A DNA stretch of 64,000 bases, taken from Kudoa neothunni (Eukaryota; Cnidaria). Positions 41,611 to 52,184 of the stretch are shown piece after piece. The notes beneath the pieces were generated by a model. That model was not told the origin of the DNA. It worked only from the letters and a program-made list of their open reading frames with translations, and did not search any database. The DNA lies in contig OZ199840.1 of NCBI GenBank assembly GCA_964304625.1, positions 9,548,001 to 9,612,000 on the forward strand, written 5' to 3'. The number at the start of each line of letters is the position of its first letter. The stretch's first letter is position 1. The translations under genes were made by a program, and so were the position numbers.

Positions 41611-42265
41611 TACTGTAGAAATCTTGTCTAAAATCGTATTGTTTTAAGTATGCGCAGGTCTCGATAATGTGTTATTTTTGAGGCCGAGAAACACTCACAC
41701 AACATCGAATGTAGATTGTATTGTTCAGTTTTAATTTTATGTCAATTTATATGGTGCTTCCCAGAATATAAGGGAAGTCAAATTTTTTTGTTTAATAGGG
41801 GGTATTAGGCCTTATTTTTGGGGAAAATTTTAAAGCCCAGGAAACACAATACATATAACTTTTTTAATGAATTTAGAGTGATCACTACATAAATCTTTTG
41901 ATCACCGGAAAAAAATTTATAATATTTTTCAACACAAAGGAATCTCTCGAGATGATAATTATTTAAGGTTGCAAAATTTAGCACCTACAAGGTTGAAACT
42001 GGCGTCTGGGAGATTTCTCCAAATTAGGTTGATAAAAAATTGGTTTATCCTGCGATGAGAAAATAAAATCCAATATATTTGTATAAAACGAAAATAATTT
42101 GACCGTATTAAAATAAAGGAGCTATTACCTCAATTAATGGTAATTTATACAGGTTATTGGATCCAAAACCGGATTCGTTGTAATTTATAATTTAAGCTAG
42201 ATTTTTCAACATTGAAACCGGATTCGTTGCAGTTGTTGCTGGATCTAAATCAGGCGGCATTCAAG
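41611..42265. other. Intergenic with a short direct duplication
   Basis: A 14-bp unit AACCGGATTCGTTG occurs at 42167-42180 and again at about 42216-42230, 49 bp apart, just before the helix-turn-helix frame. Otherwise no feature is recognised. Confidence 0.5.
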
Positions 42266-42556
42266 ATGTCAAGAAAAATGCATCATCCTGAAGATAAGAG
42301 AGCTCTTGCTTGCCATCTTGTCGTTAACAGAGGAAAAGACCAGAAAGAAGTATCCGATGATTTAGGAGTTCCGAGGTCAACACTAGGAGACTTTGTTAAA
42401 AAATATAAGACCTCTAATTCCTCCAAAACGATTATTAGAGGAGATATGAGAAACGCTTGGAACAAGTTGACTGAACATAACCCAAAAGGTTATTTTCAGC
42501 ATTCGGAGATATTCCTTGATCAATGTTTTTCTCACATCGATATCAACCGTCATTAG
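42266..42556 (+). CDS. Helix-turn-helix ORF, transposon-derived?
   Basis: A 96-residue open frame from the ATG at 42266. The frame is open further upstream without another ATG. Residues near 10-55 (DKRALACHLVVNRG, then DQKEVSDDLGVPRSTLGDFV) form a convincing helix-turn-helix of the psq/CENP-B or Tc1-type transposase N terminus. The remainder (residues 56-96) matches nothing known to me, and no catalytic domain follows. It is probably the DNA-binding piece of a DNA transposon. A domesticated small DNA-binding protein, or one exon of a larger gene, cannot be excluded. Confidence 0.45.
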   Translation: MSRKMHHPEDKRALACHLVVNRGKDQKEVSDDLGVPRSTLGDFVKKYKTSNSSKTIIRGDMRNAWNKLTEHNPKGYFQHSEIFLDQCFSHIDINRH

Positions 42557-43043
42557 GTTAAGATAATATGTATATTTGGTACTTATATATATAAAACTTC
42601 TCTTTGTTTATCTAACGTTATTAAATAAATAGAAAAAATTGTCATTAAACGTGAGCTAAGGTAAGGTATTCCGGTATATTCTAAAATTTCCTCAGTTTTC
42701 CTCTGCTACAAAGCGTTCCCACTTATCTCTTAATAGATATGTGGTCAAATAATATAACGCGAAATGCATTAAAATCTTTTTCTAAGATTTAATACCCGGA
42801 AAATCTCACATTAAACACATACGTTTGGTTGGATAATGGACTTTCCGTGTGATCAGCAAAAAATTATGTATATCGTTAAAAAAATTTCAAAAGATAATTG
42901 TTCTAGTTATCGTCATGTTGAATAAATTCCACATCACAGTTATTAATGCCCGACTAAAAGACAAAATTCTGAAAATATACTCGAATATTAATAGAAACTA
43001 ATTTCACGAATAAGAATTAAAAATAAAACATTGATTCCACTCT
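42557..43043. other. Intergenic, nothing recognised
   Basis: About 490 bp between the helix-turn-helix frame and the 3' end of the PPOX gene. No supported feature. Confidence 0.5.
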
Positions 43044-45159
43044 CTATTGAGGGGGGTTATCAATGGGGGAATAGTTGTAGCTAGGATCAAGAATGTTATT
43101 TTCTATAGCAATTTGAAAAGCTTTTTTAAGAGCAATCAAAGCAAGCCCATTGATCGAGTAGATTCCTTTCGACGATCCAATAATGTGAAGATGAGGAATA
43201 ACTTGGTTGACGGTGTTTTCAAAGGTGTCAAATTTCTCCAGATACATCGGTTTGAAAATCGGTAACGCATCGTTGCATATTTCAAATGAATGAGCGATTG
43301 GATTGTCATCAACATCGAAAAGTGTTTTCATGGTTTGTTGTATCATTTTGAAAACAGCACTCTCATTCGATGGATCGATGTTTTTATTGAGAAGTATTTC
43401 TTTCCGAATAAGAAACTAACAGTAAAATTGAAGTTGAAATAAAAATACAAATAAAGAAATTGATAATACAGTAAAGCCGTAAGTGGGGGGAGAGTCCGGT
43501 TTTAATGGAATGAATTCGGTCGATGAGCATCCATGCGAAAGTGTCCCATGATCAAATATACATCCAGATATTGGAAAAAGATGTTGTTGATCGTACGGAA
43601 CAATAAATCCAAATCCAACAACAGGTTGTTTGAAGCTTTTTCTTAAATAAAGCACAGAGAGAGTGATGTGAGTGCTGAATTCAAGCGAAGGCATCGTCTT
43701 CACTAAATCACCGTATGGCAGTATTTTCCTTAGTTGGTTCAACGAAATTGATGACACCACAACGTCAGCATCAACCATACCAGCACCATCTGTGGCAATT
43801 TCCACGGCCTAAATAATTATTTATGCGAATATAAAAAATCAATATTTTTTATTTTTTTCGAATCGATAAATTCGCATAAAATTTTCTGTAGAAATACTGT
43901 TTCTTTGAGTGGTTCCATAATGGAACCTTTTTTTCTCCGTTCAAGATGTCTCGAGTAGTAGCGTCTAACATCAACATTTGAAGGATTGATTCTAGTGACG
44001 CCGGTGTTGAGTTCTATGGAGGTGTGCTTCTCCGGTTGAGACAGATAGGATGCGGTTTCTTCGATCAACGAGCAAAATCCATATTTTAATGTCCAGAAAT
44101 CGAATTTATTGTAGTAGAGGAATTGGTATAGTCGATAATCGATTGCTTGTTTTTCATCATTCCCACATGAGTGAAATAATTTTGGATCGAGATCTATAAT
44201 GGCGAATGCATCTATCACACAGAACATCCACTATTACCTTCTTTTCGTTCCAATACACTATCGTGGAAAGGTATCGTGTAGGGATTCTCTGGTGCTCTGT
44301 AATAGGGTTTAAAATGGTGTTCTTCGAAAGTTTTTCTAAACAATCTAGCACCAAACTCTCGAAAAAATACTGCTGCCGAAAGTTCCTCAGTTCGGCAACC
44401 ACAAATTCCCTGCACCATCGGCTCCAATGTGTACTTGATTATCTAGTTCAATGTTAAAAAGCCATCTCATCCAACAAATCTACGTCCTCGGTAAAAGCCA
44501 TCTTGAAAACATCATCCAAAGTTTTTTGTTTCAAATTTTTCAATCGGTATTCAGCAAGATGTGAATCCGTTGACAATCGTTTTAGAATGTACAAACCTGA
44601 AGCCATTCTGGGATAATATCCAAATGTGTATGGTTTCTGCATTGGTATTGGCGCCAATATAAAAGGGAGATTGGTGAGCGTGGGTTTCAACGGAATATCC
44701 ACCAATTTGCTGTTGTAACACAGGTATCGGTCGTTAGAGCCATAACTTCCCTTATGTGAAAGCAACACATCATTTATCATTCCAAGCTCATATGCCTATA
44801 ACAACATTCAACTTAATAATATGACATTAACGTTCGCTCGCTCACCATAGAAAGCAATATTCCCGCGGAAGTATCACCCAAAGAAGCAGTTCTAGCACCA
44901 ACAAAAAACAAATGATCTCGTCCTATTTCCTCAGCCACCACCTGTTTGGTGTTGATCCATCCTCCTAAACGGTCGCCTCGTTCCAACACTCGTATCTAGG
45001 TGGTTTAATTAGATTGGAATTCAATTCATCTCTCATGTGACTAACATGAATTGAACCAGGCACGCACAATTTATTAAGATAATAGGCAAATGTCATTCCC
45101 GATATTCCTCCACCCAACACAACACACTGAAGTGGTCGACTCCATGTGGTAACTGTCAT
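43044..45159 (-). CDS. PPOX: Protoporphyrinogen oxidase
   Basis: A FAD enzyme of the mitochondrial inner membrane that oxidises protoporphyrinogen IX to protoporphyrin IX, the penultimate step of heme synthesis. Seven exons (descending): 45046-45159, 44846-44995, 44484-44795, 44238-44442, 43898-44211, 43470-43808 and 43044-43415. They give 601 residues in frame, against about 480 in vertebrates; the excess lies mainly in the middle and C-terminal part. The N-terminal dinucleotide fold is VVLGGGISGMTFAYYLN, then VLERGDRLGGW. EPMVQGICGCRTEELS matches the family's CRGVFAGNSRELS block. VVVSSISLNQL and VVGFGFIVP follow. The C-terminal GIYSINGLALIALKKAFQIA matches the FAD-contact region only loosely, so its usual GVAVNDCI-type motif is altered. 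Introns of 41 and 26 nt break the genomic frame. Confidence 0.9.
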
Positions 45160-45916
45160 TGTATGGATTTTAAAAATTCATTGCGCGGACATATTTATTT
45201 TTTTATGATGAAAATATTGTCATTTTAAAATTTATTCGCTTTTCTCACTTTAACATCTTTATTAATATATGCTTAGTCATTTATTAATTCTCTCCTGTGA
45301 TGACTTAAAAATATATTGAGCTTTATTAGTCGATAATAAATATGCTTACAACAAATTTGATTGACTTTTTATTATAAGTATAAAAATACATAAATTGAAA
45401 AATGAATATATTTTAAATTGAGTTAGATGATTTCTTCCAATCAACGCCTAAATTGAATTTTGCGTCCTCGAATTATTTCCGGACTATAAAAATTAATATC
45501 ATATTTTAAATGTTTAATTTACACAGATTTTAGTTTATTAGTACTTGTTTAATATTTTAAAAATTTTTGATTTATCGACTTATTGTCAACTCAATAATAA
45601 CAATGAGAAAAAAATATTAATTCAATATTTTTTTCTCCAATAAAAATATCGATTTATCTTTTTTTGTAAAATTAATCTCGATTAATATTACCTTATAAAT
45701 TTGTTGTGCTATAGATAATTAAACTTAGTTTAGAGGTTATTTTGTTATGATCACGTGGAAAATTCAACATTAAACATTGGAACCTGATAAATATTATCCG
45801 AGTAGGAGATGTGAGTTACTTGAATTGTGATATTACAAAAATATATTTATTCTAATACTTTATTATTATTATTATTATTATTAAATGGGTGAAAATTTTT
45901 CCTTAAGTATACAATG
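45160..45916. other. PPOX upstream region
   Basis: Holds the presumed PPOX promoter next to 45160 and a (TTA)n microsatellite at about 45861-45884. No other feature recognised. Confidence 0.45.
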
Positions 45917-46546
45917 ACTTATGGGTCGTGCGTAATCAAAAATGGAAATTAAAATCATTTGGCACGGCACATAACTTTGCTCGTGAAAAAAGAAACAATT
46001 TTAAGAAATTAGGTTATATTTTGACCAATTAGAATAATTATTTAATTTAATATTTGACGTGATTTTTAACGCAACATGCGTTATTTTTTGAAAATTCACC
46101 AAAAATTTATTCGGCGAAATGTTAAATCTTTTTATAAAACCATAAACTAATTGGTAGATACAGGTATTGGTTGTGAGGCATCATGATCATCATAAAGAAT
46201 TCATTAGCTATACTGTTAAAAACTTAATGATAATCTTCTATCTCGTTTCACTCATAAGTTCAATCCAATTTCCGAATTTAACGTTTGATTTACTCGCTCT
46301 TTTTTGATAAAATTCAATTAATTGAACTTTTGGGAAGGAGTTAGAATATTTTACCGCCTGTCGTCGACAAACAAGCCATAATTGCACACGACATATAAAA
46401 TGCATAAAAAATAGTGATAAGGTTATTTTCTGAAGTCAAATTGAATTAATGTGTTCCTTATTTTATAAAGTTTATAGGTTATTTGTTAAATTTTCTAGAT
46501 ATCGATTAATTTGTGTTTTATTGCGACATTTCGTACGACCCATAAG
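45917..46546. mobile_element. TIR MITE with ACTTATGGGTCGT ends
   Basis: ACTTATGGGTCGTGCGTAAT at about 45917 is answered by the complement of ACTTATGGGTCGTACGAAAT ending about 46546. The terminal match is 18 of 20. The 630-bp interior has no transposase. Its GGTCGTRCG core is shared with the MITE at 41068-41610, suggesting related families. The duplication at the edges is unclear (TA or a triplet), so the exact ends may move by a few bases. Confidence 0.75.
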
Positions 46547-46689
46547 TTACTATATGTTCGTAATTATAATCTTCTCAGGAAGAGATTAGTTACAAAAGGT
46601 CTTCTACTTTTGTAATTTTTGATTTTCTTAACTAATAATTATAGAAATTATCAAATTGAGAGAAATTTTTCCTCGTAAGACAACAGGGC

Positions 46690-47110
46690 TAAACTATAGT
46701 TTACGTGTGCCGACTTCTGGCTCTAAAGAAATTGCTCGGTAAAAATTGAGAACTTATTTAAGTTGTGCATAATATCAATAAATATTTACAAAGTATTCTT
46801 AGTTCTCGTTTGTAATACTTCCTTCGAAAAAGGTAGTTTGATATGTATTCAGGCGAAGTCTCTATATTTTTGTGTTTGCGCTTAAAAGCGCCCCAAATAG
46901 AATCAATCCGGTTGGTATGGGGTATGTGTTGGGTGGGTATCGTGACCAACCGTACGATATCTGTCAAAAAATCCGTAAGCTATTTCAAGGGGACCAGAAT
47001 TATCAGGCGGACCTACTCCGATTGCCAAAAGTGAGTAATGCGGTTAACCACAAAACGGTACAACTCAAACATGGGTAAAATTCACACAGGAATACTCAGA
47101 GGTGAATGTA
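46690..47110 (-). pseudogene. Merlin/ISXO2-like transposase fragment
   Basis: The minus-strand frame at 46758-46967 ends with HTNRIDSIWGAFKRKHKNIE, then ETSPEYISNYLFRRKYYKR. This fits the C-terminal part of the IS1595/IS1016 (ISXO2-like) DDE domain found in animal Merlin transposons: a HT-N-IE-W-KR block followed by a LxxF/WRxxY segment. Immediately upstream, a different frame (YRTVGHDTHPTHTP) may be the preceding motif, implying a frameshift. Only a terminal scrap of the usual 250-300 residues is left. No matching terminal repeats were found around it. Confidence 0.55.
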
Positions 47111-47269
47111 CACATGTTTGGCCCAGCATTGAATCAGTTTTTGGCACCGCTCACCACATATAACGTTACTTTTTACTAACATTAGCATTCTCTTTTTTTC
47201 GAGTCTTCTTCATTTGTTCTTTCTGCCGCGTGCACTCGAGGATACAACAGTATGGACCCCCACTCGAAA

Positions 47270-47800
47270 CAAACTGGCCTGGACAATATGGCATAGTGGT
47301 GTTAGGTCGAGATCGCATACCCTGAGATTGCGAGTTCGAAGCCTAGTCCGGGCGTTCATGTACCCCTAATCCGAAATTAAGTAGGGAGACTGTAGTAATC
47401 TAATCGTAAGGATCTACGATTTATCGTGGACTTGCTGCAGTAGGGAGGAGAGCCTGGCGGAAGGGTAGAACTCGGACGCTCATAAACTCATAAACTTTAA
47501 ACGTTGGAGTACAGGAGCGAAATAAAACCCAGTAGGGGATTTCCATTGAGCCGATTCCCGCATTCAGACGACTTTCTCAGACTAATTCTGGGTTAGTCCA
47601 GGGTGTGGTTGGGGAGATGGTTGCTCCGAAACGAGGATGTTTAATGGGTTAAAATCAAAATCACACACTATCACATAAACGTAAATGTAAGTCGCCTTAA
47701 TATGACGCTGCGGCGCATAAAGCAAAGCGTAAATGGAGAAGGCTTAACCAGTCCCGCCTTCACAACCTAACAAGTTGCGCCAGGGGTATGACCTTGTAAA
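47270..47800 (+). repeat. tRNA-derived SINE (about 530 bp)
   Basis: A block visibly richer in G and C than its surroundings. It begins with a pol III-like head: A box TGGCATAGTGGT near 47289, then B box GAGTTCGAAGCC near 47332. A long body follows, ending near 47800 with ACCTTGTAAAAAAATC. The spacing of the boxes suits a tRNA promoter, but the segment does not fold as a full tRNA and runs straight into unrelated body sequence. That is the layout of a tRNA-headed SINE. No second copy exists in this window, so family membership is inferred. Confidence 0.65.
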
Positions 47801-48495
47801 AAAATCAAATCTCGAATTAAAATTTTCCTCTCTGATATGGTAGACAAAGATGCAATATTGACATGATGTATTTCTTCATAGGCGACACTGAAGAAATAGG
47901 ACAATATAGAGGAGAAAGACAAAACATTTCCACAATGGAGGGGTTGATTGTTCGAAAATACTGTTTTCTAATTGAGCATTTCTTTCGACAAAATTTGCAA
48001 AATAACTGATGACCTCCACCGGTTTCCTCTCTTGTCGCCATTATCATTATCTGGCTATGGAAACATTTACGATAATTCCTCAAAATTTCAACATTAAACA
48101 GAGTTTCGATTGTATAACCTATATCATCTCAAAAATAACCATAATCAACTATTTTTATAGTATCTATATTTTCCTAATTAGCCGTAGAAATTATTTTCGG
48201 AGGTTTAGTTTCTTTTTTATAACATCTAATTTAATTGGAAAATTAGGTTTCATACAATAGAATTAAATATATTTATTTATTACAAATTATCAGCACATAA
48301 TCGCCCAAAATAAATTTCGTTATTTTTTTCTGAAATCCAAATACCGCTGGATACATATTTATATATGTATTTTTAGCAAAAGTGCATTATTTATTTTATT
48401 TTTAAATTAATATTTTCAATAATTTATTACGGGTTCACTGAGGAAACGAACGATAAAAGGCATTTTTAGGCAGGCGCACGCATGCAGGCCCAAAA
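47801..48495. other. Region upstream of NUP42-like gene
   Basis: About 700 bp of AT-rich DNA. Frames on both strands (47817-48083 and 48009-48260) match nothing known. It presumably includes the NUP42 promoter near its right edge. Confidence 0.45.
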
Positions 48496-49686
48496 ATGGA
48501 TCGGCCCACCGTATGCCACTATTATTTGATGGGAAGGTGTCGATATGGCGATAGTTGTCGATTTTACCATCCACCAGGTAGATGGATGCCTAGTTTTATT
48601 TTTTAAGTTGTCGATTCTCCACAGAAAACGACCATGTAAACACAAACAACAACAACAACAACAACAACTATAACAATTATTCGTATAAGAGTTCGTCCAG
48701 TGGCACCAACACAGCCAAGTTTTGTGTCGGCGAAGGTTCGAAAAAAATATGGCTTACCCATCAGCAACTGTAAGCTGATTCATCTCGGTGGAAATCACTA
48801 GCTTCATTTTAAAGGGAAAAATCCTACAAAAACTTTCTTCTTGAAGTTGATGCATTTCGAAGAGAAGACAGTTGGTTGTATATTGATTATATGCCGGCAG
48901 GAGCTAATGCACCTTCTTTGGGTATTAGTTTTTGTTGATTGGCAGCGAATTTCTGTGTTTTAAGGAGGAATGGTATTCTCCCCAGAAGAGGTGAGATATG
49001 CACATTACAAATATATGAATCAAGAGAATCGTTACGGGTGTTTGGTATATTTTGTAGGTTGGTCAATAAAATAGTCTTGATCTATATTTGTTAGATTCAA
49101 TATTTGGGGAAAGTAAAAAACGAGAACCTATCCAAAATTATCTCTGTCGCCGATAGTATCAATAATATTGATGATTACAGATATGTTGTAATTGCAAAGA
49201 GAGGTGGAGCGTGTTTAAGAAACTTTTGGTGTTAGATTTTTCAAAGGTCGGAATCGGAAAAGTTAGAGGAACCGATCCTGCACACTCTTTTTGACAACAT
49301 TATGGAGTCTAGTCATATTGATGAGAATGGGGAGGAGGTTTTCTCAGATGAGCTGTCCACTTCATCTGTAGATTCTGACTCTGAAACGCCACGGTAATTG
49401 TAGGTGTCATCATTCCATTCTAAGTGTTTATTCGAAATCCAGTGTTCAAAACCCGCCTTCGAAACCTCAACAAAATCTCGATCGGAGAATCAGAATAAAC
49501 GTTGATGACGATTTCATCGAAAATGAAGCCAATATGTTTTTAGATTTGACCATTTACTCCTACGAGGGAATCCTAAATGAGCGATATTTGAAGTCTTACA
49601 AAAAGGCGGTTTTTAAAAAAAAACATGGCATTCCACTAGTTCCGCCTACCGCTCAGCTGTGTTCACACCCTATGTATTATTTCTAG
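48496..49686 (+). CDS. NUP42: NUP42/NLP1-like CCCH zinc-finger nucleoporin
   Basis: NUP42 sits on the cytoplasmic face of the pore and binds GLE1 in mRNA export. Seven exons (48496-48577, 48625-48769, 48815-48921, 48965-48990, 49095-49187, 49236-49393 and 49443-49686) give 284 residues in frame. Residues 1-27 hold a CCCH finger, C-x7-C-x5-C-x3-H (CHYYLMGRCRYGDSCRFYH). An Asn-rich stretch encoded by CAA/AAC repeats follows, then QLEKSYKNFLLEVDAF, then DSWLYIDY, then GGMVFSPEEIQYL. This matches the vertebrate run EGIVKDMEVWES..WMFSVYSP..FTDISPEEL. The C terminus (FKKKHGIPLVPPTAQL) resembles NUP42's FTLGKIPLKPPPLEL GLE1-binding tail. No FG repeats are present, unlike known NUP42. Coding is sure; the name is by eye alignment. 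Confidence 0.75.
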
Positions 49687-50323
49687 TGTGGACAACTTTT
49701 ACAATTCAAACAATGTTTTCTTATTGTAAAATATTGCGCAAAATTATTTCAGCAATCTCGTTTTTCTTCAAAATTTCCTTTTTATTTTATCACACACATT
49801 ATTTTACTGTATGCCTCTATTAGTTGAGTAGTTAAATGACCGAATCTCCTGTGAATTAATTATTTCAAAAAGTACGATTGAATATCCATAGATATCCGTA
49901 GATATAATCAATCTCATTTATATCATTAAACTCCGGTTTTACTAACTCTCTTTGATAACTACAGTTGTAGCTTGATTGATAATAGTAAAATCGGAAGTAT
50001 TGAAGGGTGGAGTTTGAAATTATATAACAATAATTGTGAATAAATGCTCGATTTTCTTGAGTGTCCTCAAGATAGTTTACAAATGGCGACGATATAATAA
50101 TCCTTTTATTTTTGTTGCAAGAAAACAATAATTTATATTAAATTATTTTATAGTCTCCGTATATTAGTGTAATAATTACTTATTATATTTAATCGAATTA
50201 ATAACTAGGATTTATGGATTTTTATTATGCAAATTTTAGTCACCTGAAATAAGGGCGCTATAAATGTTATTTCGACCTTTGTTAAAGGCAGTGGTTATTG
50301 CAACAGATACCTTACTCCTAGAT
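49687..50323. other. Intergenic, nothing recognised
   Basis: No supported gene. The minus-strand frame at 49865-50128 is low-complexity. It precedes a degenerate hAT element. Confidence 0.5.
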
Positions 50324-51290
50324 CAGAGGTCACCAAAGTTTTTGACCAGTGTGTCGCATTTCTTATTCTCCTATGCTTTGATGGCCGGATTTATTAAAAA
50401 AACAATAAAAAATGGAACAAAAATAACATAAATGTTAAAAATTATGATATTTTGTTTAGGCGTGAAACATGACAATAATTTCTGTCCGATAACGTGTTAC
50501 CCCACCTCAGTACAAAAAATAATTCCAATCCTAAGAAATGCATTAAGATGCTTAACTGATAACTTATTCTAGTGGTAGTATATCATTTTTGATTCCTCGA
50601 TGAGATAACGGACGACCTGTCGTCTAATGTATAATTAAAAATATAAAATATTGATTATATTTTTGATTTTAGTTAAGAATTGCGATTTTTTCTTCACATA
50701 AAAATTCATAATTTATCAATTTAATTATGCCCAAGTTATTTAAATGCTAATAAGGTGCTCATTTATTGAGTTTTAAAATTTTTGGTTTCTATTACAAACC
50801 GTCATTTGGATATATGTACATAATCTTATAGTGTCGTAAATACTGTTAGCAAATATCTATAGAACGATGATTATTGTTTCATCATGTAAAATTTATAGTA
50901 TCAAATCAATTAAACTCAAATCGATTAAAAATAAGAGTAATCAGTCAGATTAATCCAAATTATTCGTTAAAATATTTAAGAATTTTAAATTGTAAGAAAC
51001 ATAGGAATCAAATAAACCTTGAAACATATGTCTTATCGATTTGTGCATTTTACGTTCAAAATTTTGTTATACTAATGTGTCGTTTATCTCTTTTATTTCA
51101 AATAAAACAAAATAAAAACATCACGAGGAATTAGATAAAGAGTTTTAATTAACATTCATCCAATATGGTAATGTACTGATAGTTTGAGCAAATCGATTTG
51201 GTTACGTGTGCACAAGTGTATTCAAGTTTTAGGGGGGCACCACGGCATGATTTGTGATTTGGTCCGCGAGCTGTACTTTGATGAGCCCTG
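50324..51290. mobile_element. Degenerate non-autonomous hAT element
   Basis: Starts CAGAGGTCACCAAAGT and ends as the reverse complement of CAGGGCTCATCAAAGT (13 of 16 matching). The flanking 8-mers TCCTAGAT and TCCTTAAT match at six of eight. The right end also carries GGTCCGCGAGCTG, common near hAT MITE ends. The length is 967 bp. No hAT transposase frame is visible, so it is non-autonomous and old. Confidence 0.7.
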
Positions 51291-51298
51291 TCCTTAAT

Positions 51299-52184
51299 AA
51301 CATTTACGCATTCGCAGTCTTCCTATTTAACCGCGGCAACTCCTATTTATATTTTTTGTATAAAGTGTATTTTTTAGAATCTGCTGCATTTAATTATTAA
51401 TTCTAATTTCTGGCGCTTTTGGGTGTAAAAATAATTCCTTACAGTCAAAACTACACTCACTTGGATAGTATGATCCGCTGCAATAATCATTTCCTTCAAT
51501 ATTTAATATTTTAATATTTAAATGCGTGTTTAAAGATTCATGAATAAAAGTTGGATGAAATGATACTTAGGGGAACGTATTATTCCCAAATATAGCGTCT
51601 TCATGCGACATATGCTTTTTTTGGAGCAAAAATAAGAGTTCGCTAGTCTCAAAACTTGTCAAATCCCTTGGACGAGGAAGAGTTGAGTCCCGTAAAATGA
51701 ATATTTTTCTTTCCAGAATTTTATATTAATAGGTGATTTTTTTCACAACTTAAAAAATATATTTGCAGACATTTGAGCATACTTTTGGAAATGATGGAAA
51801 AATAAGAAATGAAACTTGATGGAATACAGTGGACGAAAATTAACTAGAATAAATTTAAAAAAAATAGATACTTTAATAAATTATACCATAATAATGTAAC
51901 TAAAATGTTCAAGTTAAAAATAATGATCGCGCAAGCAATTAACAACCCCAAGTAATATTTTCCTGTTTTTACAATATTCTATGGACAAGCATAGTAGGAA
52001 AACCTTACATTAAATGAAATTTTTAGGAAAATGGATGGAAAAAATATAATACTAATTGTTTTCTTTATAGAATTAATAAACTTAATAAGATAAAAAAGAT
52101 GGGACCAATAAATTTATATATAAATAACAGCATGAAATGAATATATCCTTGTAAATTGCATAAATAACAACTAAAACGGTTAAT
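51299..52184. other. Intergenic, 3' of EXOSC8
   Basis: About 890 bp between the hAT element and the EXOSC8 stop codon. No feature recognised. Confidence 0.5.

Noticed and set aside
47280-47350. True tRNA gene
   Set aside because: A and B boxes are present but the sequence runs into a long unrelated body with no acceptor stem closure; better read as a SINE head.
50874-51134. 86-codon ORF
   Set aside because: Lies inside the degenerate hAT element and looks like chance AT-rich coding.
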